A stretch of DNA of 64,000 nucleotides from Burkholderia sp. lig30 (GTDB taxonomy: Bacteria; Pseudomonadota; Gammaproteobacteria; Burkholderiales; Burkholderiaceae). This document shows, one piece after another, positions 38,739 to 48,094 of the stretch. Location: the NCBI RefSeq assembly GCF_000687455.2, contig NZ_JGVW01000068.1, positions 1 to 64,000 on the forward strand, given 5' to 3'. The notes beneath the pieces were generated by a model that searched no databases, had not been told where the DNA came from, and saw nothing but the letters and a program-made list of their open reading frames with translations. The translations under genes and the position numbers were made by a program. Positions within the stretch are counted from its first letter, which is position 1; every line of letters begins with the position of its first letter.

Positions 38739-39496
38739 GGGTGGAGCAGCTCCAGCAGCTTGGCCGGATACTTGGACAATATCTTGAGCATATTGGTGCG
38801 CAAACCGTTCTCGCGACAGGCGCGCAGCACTTCCTTATTGAGTTGGATCTTCGCCCGCCAGCCGGCAGTGCTTGCACCGCCGGTCTGCATGTGCACCAGC
38901 ACCTCCGGCTGATGGCGATAGCGCAACGCGTGGCCATGGAAGGCACGCACGATAAATTCGAAATCCCCGGCTATGCGGTAATCAGACTTGAAGCGGCCAA
39001 CGCGGCGCACCACTTCCTTGCGCAGAAACAGCGCCGGATGGGCTGGCATCCAGCCCCAGGCCAGCCGCCCCGGATGGAATCGGTCGGAGCGATAGCGCCG
39101 CACCATGCGGGCGGGGTCTTTTTCATGGAAGAACCCCACATCGCCCATCAAAGCATCGAGTCTGTATTCGCGCATCTGCGCTGCGACTCGGGACAAGACC
39201 TGAAGCGACGCATACTGATCGTCGGCGTTGAGAAAACAGACGATGTCGCCGCTGACGCGATCCAGGCCTTTGTTCATGGCGTCGTAAATGCCCTTGTCGC
39301 GCTCGCTCACCACATGCGCCAGACGCGGGCGAAAACGTTCCAAGATTTCAAGGGTGCCGTCCCTCGAACCGCCATCGATAACGACGTGCTGGACCCTTGG
39401 CCAATCCTGCTCGGCCACGGACTGCAGCGTACGCTCCAGCGTCGCCGCACTGTTGTAACACACCGTGATGACGGAGATGACTGGATCTGGACTCAT
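38735..39496 (-). CDS. family 2 glycosyltransferase
   Basis: A 253-residue GT-A enzyme of the colanic/WcaA-like type. VISVITVCYNSAATL begins the nucleotide-binding fold; VVIDGGSRDGT and FLNADDQY provide the metal-binding DxD equivalent. SERDKGIYDAMNKGL is typical of this subgroup. It acts on a lipid-linked intermediate; donor unknown. Four-base overlap with the SDR downstream. Confidence 0.82.
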   Translation of the reverse strand: MSPDPVISVITVCYNSAATLERTLQSVAEQDWPRVQHVVIDGGSRDGTLEILERFRPRLAHVVSERDKGIYDAMNKGLDRVSGDIVCFLNADDQYASLQVLSRVAAQMREYRLDALMGDVGFFHEKDPARMVRRYRSDRFHPGRLAWGWMPAHPALFLRKEVVRRVGRFKSDYRIAGDFEFIVRAFHGHALRYRHQPEVLVHMQTGGASTAGWRAKIQLNKEVLRACRENGLRTNMLKILSKYPAKLLELLHP

Positions 39497-39499
39497 GGA

Positions 39500-40474
39500 T
39501 CAGTAGCGCAGGAAACGGCGCGCGACTTCCTTTGCCCACATGGGCACGAACTGCTGGACAAAGCGGCGGCCATGCACTTTGGAAGCCGGCCTCAGTCCGC
39601 CCCTGAAACCGGGAACCACGGCCCGCACGTCGACGAGGCATTGCTTCAACTCGGTTTCATAGGCTTCATAAACCGCAGCCGGCTCACGGCACTCGGAGGT
39701 GTAGAAGGTGGAAAGGCGGTCGAACTTGCCGTTGTCCAGTAGCTGGAACTGATGGAAATGATAGAAAACGAGAGGGGCGCCTTCCACCTTGATCCTCCCG
39801 GCCTCATCCTTGCCGAAATGGTATTGCGCGTAGTTCCAGGGCGCGATGCCAGCGCCCGGGTGCATGAGGATGTGGCAGGCCGAATAGCGGCCCGGCCATT
39901 CGTCCAGGTACTTCTGGTCGCCCATCTTACCGTCCTCGAGGCGGTAGTAGCACCATTCGATGCACTGCTCGCGCCAGCGCGAAAGACACGCCATACCCTG
40001 CTCATCGCGGCGGAAGCTGACCCACTCGACGCAGAAGCGACCGTTGACATCACGGTCCCGGAGTCGTTCGGTGAAGCGGTGCTCGATGATGGCAACGGAA
40101 GCGTCGCCGATCTCGTCGAACAATGGCAGCACATTCGAATAGAAGAGCAAGTCCGCATCGAGATAGGTAAGGAAATCGACCTCTGGATGCTGCTGCATGA
40201 CATACCAGGGCAGGCAGGGCGAGAGCGTCCAGCAGTACTCTGCCACGCCACGGTCGGCCTTAGCCTTGCGCAGTGCCTCGTCCTCAATATCGGCCAAGGA
40301 GATGCAGGAAACAAAGGGCAGGTCCAGGCGCTCCAGGATGCACCGGGCCTGGTCATCCATGCACAGCACGAATACTCTGGCGCCGGGACAGAAGCGGGCC
40401 AGGCTGCGCAGCATGGCCACCCCCTTGAGCAAATAGCCGCTGTCAAACAGCGTGCAAAAATAACGCGTGGTCAT
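39500..40474 (-). CDS. GT-A glycosyltransferase, copy B of a duplicated pair
   Basis: A 324-residue protein resembling family 8-type enzymes: N-terminal YFCTLFDSGYLLKGVAMLRSL, then DFLTYLDADLLFYS with a DxD metal motif (about residues 105-118) and GDQKYLDEWP. It is clearly paralogous to the gene at 42136-43173 (same motifs in the same order). The ATG at 40474 overlaps the stop of a decayed methyltransferase gene. Donor and acceptor are unknown. Confidence 0.72.
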   Translation of the reverse strand: MTTRYFCTLFDSGYLLKGVAMLRSLARFCPGARVFVLCMDDQARCILERLDLPFVSCISLADIEDEALRKAKADRGVAEYCWTLSPCLPWYVMQQHPEVDFLTYLDADLLFYSNVLPLFDEIGDASVAIIEHRFTERLRDRDVNGRFCVEWVSFRRDEQGMACLSRWREQCIEWCYYRLEDGKMGDQKYLDEWPGRYSACHILMHPGAGIAPWNYAQYHFGKDEAGRIKVEGAPLVFYHFHQFQLLDNGKFDRLSTFYTSECREPAAVYEAYETELKQCLVDVRAVVPGFRGGLRPASKVHGRRFVQQFVPMWAKEVARRFLRY

Positions 40475-40885
40475 TGGGCTTTCTTCCTGCACACATAGGT
40501 GCTGTTGGATCCATCGCTGCGCCGGACCTGTTCGTCCAGGGTATGCGACGTGGCGATCGACTCCTGGCCATGGCGTGACAGCAGCTTCAGGAACTGGAAC
40601 TCGTTGAAATTTATCCCCACCGCCTCGACTCGGCTGGCCTGCTTGCGGCAGGACGTGCTAGGGTGGCCAAACCCCACCGGGGGGGCGGTTAAAGGATGGG
40701 GAGCCCGCGCGGCCACTGCAACGGCCACCTGACACCGGGAAGGCAGCAGCCCGAGATCATCATGCCGAACGCATCGCCACCGCACCTCAGCGACGCGGCA
40801 TTACCGATATCGAAGCGAAGCGCGGGGTATTTTCGCCGTACCAGCTTGATGAACGCATCAAAGGCCGGATTGACAGGCTCATCGG
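40471..40885 (-). pseudogene. frameshifted SAM-dependent methyltransferase remnant
   Basis: Two minus-strand frames each carry part of a methyltransferase. The first (about 40746-40880) reads AFDAFIKLVRRKYPALRFDI followed by GNAASLRCGGDAFGMMISG, the SAM-site region. The second (about 40471-40650) reads EAVGINFNEFQFLKLLSRHG to the end. A frameshift and probable internal loss lie between them. The remnant keeps four-base overlaps with both flanking glycosyltransferase genes, so it was once an operon member. Confidence 0.6.
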
Positions 40886-42015
40886 CGGTCGGCGCCAAGA
40901 TGCCGCTCGAGAATCGGCACCAGTTCTTCCATGCGGTGCCGGTAGGTGTGTTCGCGCAACGTCCGGGCCTGACCGGCACGGGCAATTGCCTGCGCCTCCT
41001 CCGGGTGGGCCAGGTAGTAGCGGATCAGTTCAGCGGCCTCTTCCGCGCTTGAATAGGTCACGACTTCCTTGCCGATTTCGAACAACTCGCCCAGGTTGTC
41101 CTTGCGATCAGTCAGCAGCAACGCGCCAACGCCGGTGGCTTCGTAAAGACGCATGTTGTTGGCATTGTTCTCCGCCACATTAATATGGCGGTTCAGCGTG
41201 ATGCGGCTGCGCGCCTGTGCCCGGTACATGTCCAGGCCCCAGACCTCGCCGTAGTGGCGGGCACGAATAGGTGAGCCGGCGTCCAGGCTGGCCGCACCGT
41301 AGCCGAAGAACTTCATGGGGGTGTTGCGGGCCAAGTACTCCAGCACCGGAATGGCCTTGCCATGATGCCTGCTGATGCCGCCGACGAAACTTGCGTCCAG
41401 GTCCTTGGGCACATCCCCCAGCTTCTCCAGCACGCGGGTGTCGAAGCCGATGCGGAAATACTCCGACGCCACACCCAGCGCACGCAACTGCGGCACAAAG
41501 TGCGGAAAGGAGGTCAGGATCAGGTCGTAACCCTTGAGAAAGGACTCTGGCGGCAACGGGCACGCGATCTGCCCGACGATCATGCGCACATGCTTACGCA
41601 GCCGGGCCAGCACCTCCGGAGGGAAAAAGCTCAGGTCCTGGCAATACAAGACGTCAGGAGCAAAGGCTTCCACCTGCGCGACGGCGATCTCCACCAGCCC
41701 TGGCAAGGCCGCGAGTCGACGCCCAATCCAGGGTAGCCGGAAGAAACGATGGGGCACCCTCAGGGCCAGCGCGCTGTAGCGGACCCGATGCTCCCGCGCC
41801 CACGCTTCCTGCAGCGGCACGCAGTTGACGATCAGATCCTGTGCATCGCACCCGAGCGCCTTGAGGTGGCGAGAATAGAAATCCGACGTGCCAAAGCATC
41901 GGTCCAGCAGTTCATCGCGCTGCTGACTGTACGGCGCGTCTTTCAGGTGAGGCCGGTCAGCATAATGGGCCGCCAGGAAAGCCGGGTAGTAGGTATCGAC
42001 AATTGCGATCCTCAT
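40879..42015 (-). CDS. CgeB-like glycosyltransferase, copy B
   Basis: A 378-residue GT-B-like protein of the CgeB/DUF3880-glycosyltransferase group. It starts MRIAIVDTYYPAFLA. The C-terminal domain has SFVGGISRHHGKAIPVLEYL, then NNMRLYEATGVGALLLTD, the pattern of GT1-type donor sites in CgeB proteins, and ends with YYLAHPEEAQAIARAGQART. It is paralogous to the gene at 43170-44318. A 120-base gap separates it from the glycosyltransferase upstream. Confidence 0.78.
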   Translation of the reverse strand: MRIAIVDTYYPAFLAAHYADRPHLKDAPYSQQRDELLDRCFGTSDFYSRHLKALGCDAQDLIVNCVPLQEAWAREHRVRYSALALRVPHRFFRLPWIGRRLAALPGLVEIAVAQVEAFAPDVLYCQDLSFFPPEVLARLRKHVRMIVGQIACPLPPESFLKGYDLILTSFPHFVPQLRALGVASEYFRIGFDTRVLEKLGDVPKDLDASFVGGISRHHGKAIPVLEYLARNTPMKFFGYGAASLDAGSPIRARHYGEVWGLDMYRAQARSRITLNRHINVAENNANNMRLYEATGVGALLLTDRKDNLGELFEIGKEVVTYSSAEEAAELIRYYLAHPEEAQAIARAGQARTLREHTYRHRMEELVPILERHLGADRR

Positions 42016-42135
42016 ACTTCGGACAAGTATAAAAAGCCCAGGGTCAACATTCCTCTATCGCCTTTGCCTAAATTAAGGGGCACACAACCATGCGACATGC
42101 CGATACACGTCCAATGGTTGCAAAAAAATGCGGCG

Positions 42136-43173
42136 TTACCGGTTCCTGAGTGAACGCCATAAAGACGACAGCTTGGCCCGGATCCGCCCTCCGGCAACTT
42201 GGGCACCATGATCAGGCGAATGCGTACTCTTGGTCGTGTGGACCGCGCGAAGTGCTTCTCCGGGCGCATCGATGCCACAGGAGAACGCCGGATCGACTTT
42301 CCGGATAGTGTCCAACGAATCCAGGATGGCCGAATCGTACCGATCAAAGATGGGCTTCGGGAAGACCACGCCTTCCATATAGGCGGCAGGCATCGGGATG
42401 GACTGGCCGTCCGGCAGGATGCGGTAGCTGTGGAAGTGATAGAAGACCAGTGGCACATCATCGACCCACACTTGGCCTCCTTCGTCACGAATGCGATAGT
42501 TGGCGTAGTTCCAGGGACCGGTGCCGGCGCCCACGTGCTGCAACTCATGGACGCCCTTGAACTTGGTGGTCCAGCAGTCAAGGTACTTCTGGTCCCCCAT
42601 GCGGTCGTCTTCCAGGCGATAGAAGCACCATTCGATGCACTTGTCGCGCCACCAGTAGAGAGTCTCCAAACCAGCGGCATCGCGCCGGAAGCTGACCCAC
42701 TGCACGTTGTAACGTCCATTGACGATGGCCGACGCGAAGCGCGGCGAAAACCGGTGCTCCACGATCACGCTGGAGGCCGAACCAATCTCCGCGTAGAGCG
42801 GCTCCAACGACGAGTAGAACAGCAGATCGGCATCGAGGTAGGTGATGAAATCCACCTCGGGATGGCGCTCCAGCATGTAGACCGGCAGACATGGCGCGCA
42901 CGTCCAGCAATATTCGGCCACCGTGCGGTCGGCCTTGACGGCGAGCAGGGCCTGGTCTTCAAAGTCAGTTAGGCGAATGAGTTCGGCGCGGGGCAGCGCA
43001 AGCCGCGCCAGCAGGTCGTAAGCATGATCATCCATGCACAGGATGTGCAAGCGAAAATCGCCGGCATGCCGCTCAAGCGACTGGTACATCGCCAGTCCCT
43101 TGATCAGGTAGTTGCGATCGAACAGCGTGCAGTAGTGCCGCACGCGCGACCGGTCGGTGGAGATGTCGTTCAT
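42136..43173 (-). CDS. GT-A glycosyltransferase, copy A of a duplicated pair
   Basis: A 345-residue enzyme paralogous to the one at 39500-40474: HYCTLFDRNYLIKGLAMYQSL, VDFITYLDADLLFYS (DxD), MGDQKYLD and FYHFHSYRIL are shared. Start at 43173 (MNDISTDRSR), overlapping the upstream CgeB-like gene by four bases. It likely extends the glycan together with that partner. Confidence 0.74.
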   Translation of the reverse strand: MNDISTDRSRVRHYCTLFDRNYLIKGLAMYQSLERHAGDFRLHILCMDDHAYDLLARLALPRAELIRLTDFEDQALLAVKADRTVAEYCWTCAPCLPVYMLERHPEVDFITYLDADLLFYSSLEPLYAEIGSASSVIVEHRFSPRFASAIVNGRYNVQWVSFRRDAAGLETLYWWRDKCIEWCFYRLEDDRMGDQKYLDCWTTKFKGVHELQHVGAGTGPWNYANYRIRDEGGQVWVDDVPLVFYHFHSYRILPDGQSIPMPAAYMEGVVFPKPIFDRYDSAILDSLDTIRKVDPAFSCGIDAPGEALRAVHTTKSTHSPDHGAQVAGGRIRAKLSSLWRSLRNR

Positions 43174-44318
43174 TTCGTGCGGCGCTTGCGCAGGTAGGGC
43201 GTGAGGATATCCACCAATTCGTCCATCCGATGACGATAGGTGTGCTCTCTCAAGGTACGGGCCTGGCCGGCGAGTGCGATAGCGCTCGCTTCCTGGGGGT
43301 GGTCCATGTAGTAGCGAATCTTCTCCACCGCCTCCTGCGGGCTGCGGTAGGTGACCACTTCGCGCTCCGGTTCGAACAATTCGGCCAGGTTGGCCTTTTC
43401 GTCGGTCACCAGCAGCGCGCCACAACCGGTAGCTTCGTAAAGGCGCATGTTGTTGGCGTTGTTTTCCGCGGCGTCGATATGGACATTGACGGTAATCCGG
43501 CTGCGTGCGAGGGCCGTGTACATGCCCAGCGACCACGCCTCGCCTTGATGGCGAGGGCGGATCGGCGAGTTGCGGTCCAAGCCATCCGCGCCGTAGCCAT
43601 AGAAGGTCATGTCGACCTCGCGCGCCAACTGCTCCAGCAGGTTCAGACGCCCCGCATGGGCCGCGCTGATTCCCCCCACGAAAGTGCATGCGTGGTCACG
43701 CGCGGGCTTGCCGATTTCATCGAGCACAATAGGATCAAACCCGATGCGGAAGTACTCGGAAGCAATGCCGCGCTCACGGAAGCGGCCGACGTAATGCGGG
43801 AAAGATGTCAGGATCAGATCGAGGCCGTCGAGGTATTCCCACTCCGGCATCGGGCACGCGATCTGCCCCACCGCGATCCCGATCGAGCCTTCGTCACGCA
43901 GTTGCTGCAACAAGTCGCGCGAAAACAGGTTCAGATCCTGCAAGTACAGGATGTCCGGCCGGGCGTGGCGAATTTGCTGCAACGCAATTCCCAGCATCGA
44001 ATCGTTGGCACGCGCAAAACGCCGCACCAGCGGCCAGCGCGCGATGCGGGTGGGCACGCGCAGGCCCGCACGCAGGGGCGTGACGCCGTTTTCCAGCGCC
44101 CATTGCTGCTGAAGCGGCTCGCAGTTGAAGATCAGGTCCTGCGCGTCATGTCCGAGGGCTTGCAGGTTACGCGAATAAAAATCCGCCGTGCCAAAACGGA
44201 GGCGCAATACCTTCTCGAGCAGGCTTGCATAGTCGCCACCGCCAGACATCACCTGCGGCATGGCCGCGGTGAGAAAGCGCGGATAGTAGGTATCGACGAT
44301 CAGTAATTTCATAGTCAC
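43170..44318 (-). CDS. CgeB-like glycosyltransferase, copy A
   Basis: A 382-residue paralogue of the gene at 40879-42015. Both share LLIVDTYYPRFL, the DFYSRNLQALGHDAQDLI segment, the central TSFPHYVGRF, FVGGISAAHAGRLNLLEQL and NNMRLYEATGCGALLVTDEK. It overlaps both neighbours by four bases. Together with the next gene it forms a two-gene module that has been duplicated. Confidence 0.8.
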   Translation of the reverse strand: MTMKLLIVDTYYPRFLTAAMPQVMSGGGDYASLLEKVLRLRFGTADFYSRNLQALGHDAQDLIFNCEPLQQQWALENGVTPLRAGLRVPTRIARWPLVRRFARANDSMLGIALQQIRHARPDILYLQDLNLFSRDLLQQLRDEGSIGIAVGQIACPMPEWEYLDGLDLILTSFPHYVGRFRERGIASEYFRIGFDPIVLDEIGKPARDHACTFVGGISAAHAGRLNLLEQLAREVDMTFYGYGADGLDRNSPIRPRHQGEAWSLGMYTALARSRITVNVHIDAAENNANNMRLYEATGCGALLVTDEKANLAELFEPEREVVTYRSPQEAVEKIRYYMDHPQEASAIALAGQARTLREHTYRHRMDELVDILTPYLRKRRTK

Positions 44319-45796
44319 CGCAACCGTACGGCTGCGAAAAAATGGGGCGGCACAGTCTTGCCACCGACCGGCCTGGCACCGTCGAACGCGCCGGCGGCGG
44401 TCAGCGGCACGAACCCGCGCGCAACGGATGGATTGGTCAACGTATCGGCAAGAATCTTGAGTTCCGGCATTCGGGCCAACTCTTCCACCAAACGCATGAG
44501 GTCATCCGGTGCCTGCGCCGTATTATTCACACAGCACAGGATGCCGCCGGGTCGGGCCAATTGCACAAGCGCATCGGACATAGGCAAGGGTTCATCCACC
44601 TTGCCACCGCCAGCGGCGCAGAAAACCAGGTCGGCACCGGCGGCCTTGGCAGGCAAAGCCCCAGTCGCGGGCAGCAGTTCCGCAGAGACCCGCAGCGGTC
44701 GGAAGAATGCGAGGTGACGTGACGCGTCAGGCCCCAGCAGCAGCACCCCCCCCCGCCGCAATTCAGTTAGCGAGGCCGAGGCATAGACATGGCGGGCAGC
44801 CAGGAGACGCGCTCGCACGGCGCTCGAGGGCGAGGCCGCCGCCAGAAGCCTCAGCAATCGATCGCACAGCAAAGCATGCCGCCTTCTACGCAGGAGAATG
44901 TGGACGGACGTCGAGATCGACCTGCGTACGATCCAGAAGGCTCGCACCTTGACCGGGTGGAGCGCTCTGTTCACTTGCGCCGTCAGCAGCCGCGGTATCG
45001 CCGAGAGCCGTTGCGCCGGTGAGCCGACCAAGCAGAAGAACGCCACCTTCTGCAAGGTGTTGTCGGGCGAGCCCTTGCCAAACTTGCGACGCCAGAACGA
45101 GGCGACCTTGCGCTGGTTCCCGAAGGCATCGGTTGAATAGGTTACGGCAGCGGACGCCACCAGCAGCGGGAATCCGGCGCGGCGCGCACGATCGGCAAAC
45201 TCGTAGTCTGCGTGATAGTGAGGCAGCAGCCTGGGACGCATGTAGCCGATCCGGTCCAGCACCTCGCCGGGATACAAAGTACCGCGCCCCGGCAGGAAAT
45301 CCACCTCGTAGACTTCGCGCGGCTGCGCGCGCTCATCCGCCGGCAAGTCGCGGACAATGTCCCAGATCGCCATGTTCCACAAATCACCCTTCGGACCGAT
45401 ATCCAGAAGTTCATGCGGAGGCTTGGCGTCGCGCACGATGCTGCCGACCACCGCGCGCCCATGAATCTGGCTGGTCGCCGCGAGTACCGACAGAAAATCG
45501 TCGTCGACCTTCGTGTCGTTGTTTACGAAGACGAAGAAGTCGCCCGGCCGCAGCAGCGGGTGTATGGTCCGCAGCGCCAGATGAATTGCTCCGGCCCACC
45601 AGAGCTGCCCATTGCCCTCGAGCCTCATTACGTCCGCTTGCCCGGCCAGGAACTCGGCCGTTCCATCCGTGGACCCGTCGTCGACGATCACGATCTGGAT
45701 GGAGACGCCTGTTTGGCGGCGCAGGCAATCGATGATCTCCCGCGTGTGCTGGAGCCGATTGAATACCGGGATAAGAACAAATATCTTCGAGTTCAC
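44315..45796 (-). CDS. glycosyltransferase 2 with C-terminal methyltransferase-like domain
   Basis: A 493-residue protein. Residues 1-280 are a GT2 domain (VLIPVFNRLQHTREII, IVIVDDGSTDGT, FVFVNNDTKVDDDF, PHYHADYEFADRARRAG) close to rhamnosyl- and galactofuranosyl-type transferases. Residues of about 330-493 look like a Rossmann-type methyltransferase (GGVLLLGPDASRHLAFF, ADLVFCAAGGGKVDEPL, ARPGGILCCVNN), possibly catalytically reduced. Such a fusion could glycosylate and modify the same residue; this is an inference. Confidence 0.7.
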   Translation of the reverse strand: MNSKIFVLIPVFNRLQHTREIIDCLRRQTGVSIQIVIVDDGSTDGTAEFLAGQADVMRLEGNGQLWWAGAIHLALRTIHPLLRPGDFFVFVNNDTKVDDDFLSVLAATSQIHGRAVVGSIVRDAKPPHELLDIGPKGDLWNMAIWDIVRDLPADERAQPREVYEVDFLPGRGTLYPGEVLDRIGYMRPRLLPHYHADYEFADRARRAGFPLLVASAAVTYSTDAFGNQRKVASFWRRKFGKGSPDNTLQKVAFFCLVGSPAQRLSAIPRLLTAQVNRALHPVKVRAFWIVRRSISTSVHILLRRRRHALLCDRLLRLLAAASPSSAVRARLLAARHVYASASLTELRRGGVLLLGPDASRHLAFFRPLRVSAELLPATGALPAKAAGADLVFCAAGGGKVDEPLPMSDALVQLARPGGILCCVNNTAQAPDDLMRLVEELARMPELKILADTLTNPSVARGFVPLTAAGAFDGARPVGGKTVPPHFFAAVRLR

Positions 45797-45846
45797 AAAT
45801 CGCTATTCAATTATTTAACGTTTAAGCAACAGGAATAGAAGAATAA

Positions 45847-46518
45847 CTACAAGGGAACCGAGCCAATTACCTTTGCCGGATTGCCAGCCAGAATGACACG
45901 CTCTGGAAAGACGCCATGTACCACGGAACCGGCGCCCACCACCGAATCATCACCGATCTGCGTACCTTTCAAAATGATGCTGCCGACGCCGATGAACACA
46001 TTATTCCCGATCACGACCGGAGCAACGCCGATTTTTTCAATATCGTCGGAGTGTCTCCGGTTGGTTGCCGCGATCGGATGAAAATCAGTATCAAAAACAC
46101 TGACGTTCGCCCCCATCAGCACTTCGTTACCAATGGTCACGCTCTTGGCAGCAACAATGGTGCCGCCGCTGATCCCGGTGGACTTGCCAATGGTGATCTG
46201 CGCCCCCGGCCGAAGGGTGGATAACTTCAGCGGATGATTCAGCGCAAGCGCGGTAAAGTTGGAGTCGGAACACAACACCACCTCGTCTCCAAGTTCGATA
46301 ACGCTGCCTTCCGCCATCTTGACAAGTGGAGCGCCGTAGAACGTGCCCTGTCCTTTGAATACAACCCCTTTTTTCGCGAGATCTTTCGCGATTTCCGCCG
46401 ACGTCATTTGCCTAGCATGGCCTCCTGTCTCCACGGAACCCAAAGCCCGGCGCACGCCATTCAGGACGCGCCGCATTTGCAGGAATACGCCCTTGGCAAA
46501 GTCATAGATCATCGTCAA
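45847..46518 (-). CDS. hexapeptide-repeat acyltransferase
   Basis: A 223-residue left-handed beta-helix acyltransferase. Hexapeptide repeats (ITIGKS, VTIGNE, VVIGNN, TQIGDD) fill residues of about 110-210. The catalytic histidine is probably in FDTDFHPI, and the C-terminus AGNPAKVIG is typical of sugar O- or N-acetyltransferases. It might acetylate the 3-amino sugar made by FdtA/FdtB, or act as an O-acetylase; the sequence does not decide. Confidence 0.82.
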   Translation of the reverse strand: MTMIYDFAKGVFLQMRRVLNGVRRALGSVETGGHARQMTSAEIAKDLAKKGVVFKGQGTFYGAPLVKMAEGSVIELGDEVVLCSDSNFTALALNHPLKLSTLRPGAQITIGKSTGISGGTIVAAKSVTIGNEVLMGANVSVFDTDFHPIAATNRRHSDDIEKIGVAPVVIGNNVFIGVGSIILKGTQIGDDSVVGAGSVVHGVFPERVILAGNPAKVIGSVPL

Positions 46519-46636
46519 GACTCCGCGAACTCCCGGGCAAATCGATCGCCCAAATCAAATCATGCTGTAGCGCTTGACGCTTGCCAGCTTTGCAAGTGAA
46601 AACGGCGGCAATCATGTCGTCGGTCGGAAACTGCAT
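46502..46636 (-). CDS. possible small ORF (44 aa)
   Basis: An ATG at 46636 opens 44 codons (MQFPTDDMIAAVFTCKAGK...) ending 17 bases inside the acyltransferase start. No clear ribosome-binding site or family match is seen. It could be a leader for coupled translation, a fragment, or chance. Confidence 0.2.
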   Translation of the reverse strand: MQFPTDDMIAAVFTCKAGKRQALQHDLIWAIDLPGSSRSLDDDL

Positions 46637-46653
46637 AGTAAGTAATTCAAGAA

Positions 46654-48093
46654 TCAAGCGTGTTCGCGCAGACGAAAGAGCACATCGTGATGAGAAAGCT
46701 CGGCCACGGCATCGTAATACGGCAGCAGCCGCGCATCGACGTCCGCGCGATAACGCGCTTCCACCAGGATGTAGGTCGGCCGGTGGCGCGACAGATCCAG
46801 GCCGGCGAGCGCCTGTGCCTCGAAACCCTCGACGTCGAGCGAGAGCAGGTCGACATGCGAGATGCCGCACTGGTCCAGGATGCCGCTGAGCGTGGCGCAA
46901 GGTGCTTCGGTTTCGTAGGCTTCCAGCTTTTGCACCTCGCAGCCCGCATCGATATGCGCGTCTTCTTCCTCGATGCTGCGCATCCCCCCCCTGACGACGG
47001 ACATCAGGCCCGCATATCGGATGGTCACGTTGCCGGGCACCTGCTCTGGCGAGGCCAGCGCCGACCACACGACCTGTGCATGCGGCCGGTGACGACGACA
47101 CTCCTCGTACAGGGCGGGCACGGCCTCGACAAGGATGCCGCGCCAGCCACGCTTGCTCTCGAAATGCAGGCTGTTGCTCTGGCGGATGCCGTCATTCGCC
47201 CCCGCCTCGACAAATACGCCGTTGTCGAAGTCGAGATACGCGGCAAGCTGACGGTCCAGGTCGTTGAGAGCGAACCACTGCTGACTCCGACGCAGGAATA
47301 TCGTGCGCCAACAGTAGTCATTGTAAGGCCCCGGCCCCCAGAACTCCTGAACTTCGAACCCCAGCTTGACAGCAGTCTCTTCGATGAACGCGTACGACTC
47401 GCGCTCAGCGTTGTCCAGGATGACGTAGCCGCCGAAGCGAACCTTGCTCATCGCATGCAGGAAACACGATGGACGCGCCCTTCCGTCGACCAGCACCACG
47501 TCAAAGTACTGATCTGGGTACTCGTCGATCAGAGTGGCGTACGCATGGAATGAGAGTCCGGCCAGCGTCTCGTCGGATGTCGTGTAGGAAAGCGGATCGT
47601 CAAACGGCAGCGTGATCGGGTGATCAGGTTGCGTTGGAGCGGCCAGGACACCGCGCCACCGACATCCGTGCTGCTGCTCGCGCTCCTTCATCACTGCCTG
47701 GGTCTGCTCGAACCAGTACGGATCATGCTCGACGCTGACCAGTTCGCCCACTCGTGAAGAAAAGAACACCGAAGAGCCCCCGGCGCCAAATTCGAAGACC
47801 CGCGACTCCTTGGTCAGCAGCGTCTCCAGGAACTTGATCGCAGGAAACGGCATCCACGGCCAGCCATCGCGCAAGGGACCCTGGCTGAATGCCATCGACT
47901 TCAGCCACGGCTGCAGCGATGCCTCGGCATCCTCACGGCTGAAGCTGTTTTGGTGTGCAGCGAGAACCGGCTCGACTGCGGCCCAGTAGCGTTGTTTGAA
48001 CTCACGCCGTCCGGGCAAGCCGCGCAGGGTACGCCACGCCCATTGAATTTCCCTGCACGTCCATTCGACAAATCCCACTTCGCAAGACACCAT
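46654..48093 (-). CDS. two-domain methyltransferase with C-terminal FkbM domain
   Basis: A 479-residue protein. The N-terminal half is a class I SAM methyltransferase (SRVFEFGAGGSSVFF, about residues 98-112). The C-terminal half is an FkbM-type domain (FVEAGANDGIRQSNSLHFE near 295-313 and LLSLDVEGFEAQAL near 415-428). FkbM proteins O-methylate sugars; in glycan loci they often cap chain ends. The ATG at 48093 is one base after the upstream stop; a GTG at 48102 overlaps it. Confidence 0.8.
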   Translation of the reverse strand: MVSCEVGFVEWTCREIQWAWRTLRGLPGRREFKQRYWAAVEPVLAAHQNSFSREDAEASLQPWLKSMAFSQGPLRDGWPWMPFPAIKFLETLLTKESRVFEFGAGGSSVFFSSRVGELVSVEHDPYWFEQTQAVMKEREQQHGCRWRGVLAAPTQPDHPITLPFDDPLSYTTSDETLAGLSFHAYATLIDEYPDQYFDVVLVDGRARPSCFLHAMSKVRFGGYVILDNAERESYAFIEETAVKLGFEVQEFWGPGPYNDYCWRTIFLRRSQQWFALNDLDRQLAAYLDFDNGVFVEAGANDGIRQSNSLHFESKRGWRGILVEAVPALYEECRRHRPHAQVVWSALASPEQVPGNVTIRYAGLMSVVRGGMRSIEEEDAHIDAGCEVQKLEAYETEAPCATLSGILDQCGISHVDLLSLDVEGFEAQALAGLDLSRHRPTYILVEARYRADVDARLLPYYDAVAELSHHDVLFRLREHA

Positions 48094-48094
48094 C

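Noticed and set aside
39941..39952. A second GGCGGTAG string on the plus strand
   Set aside because: It lies inside a minus-strand glycosyltransferase gene, faces the wrong way for the operon and lacks the rest of the ops consensus.
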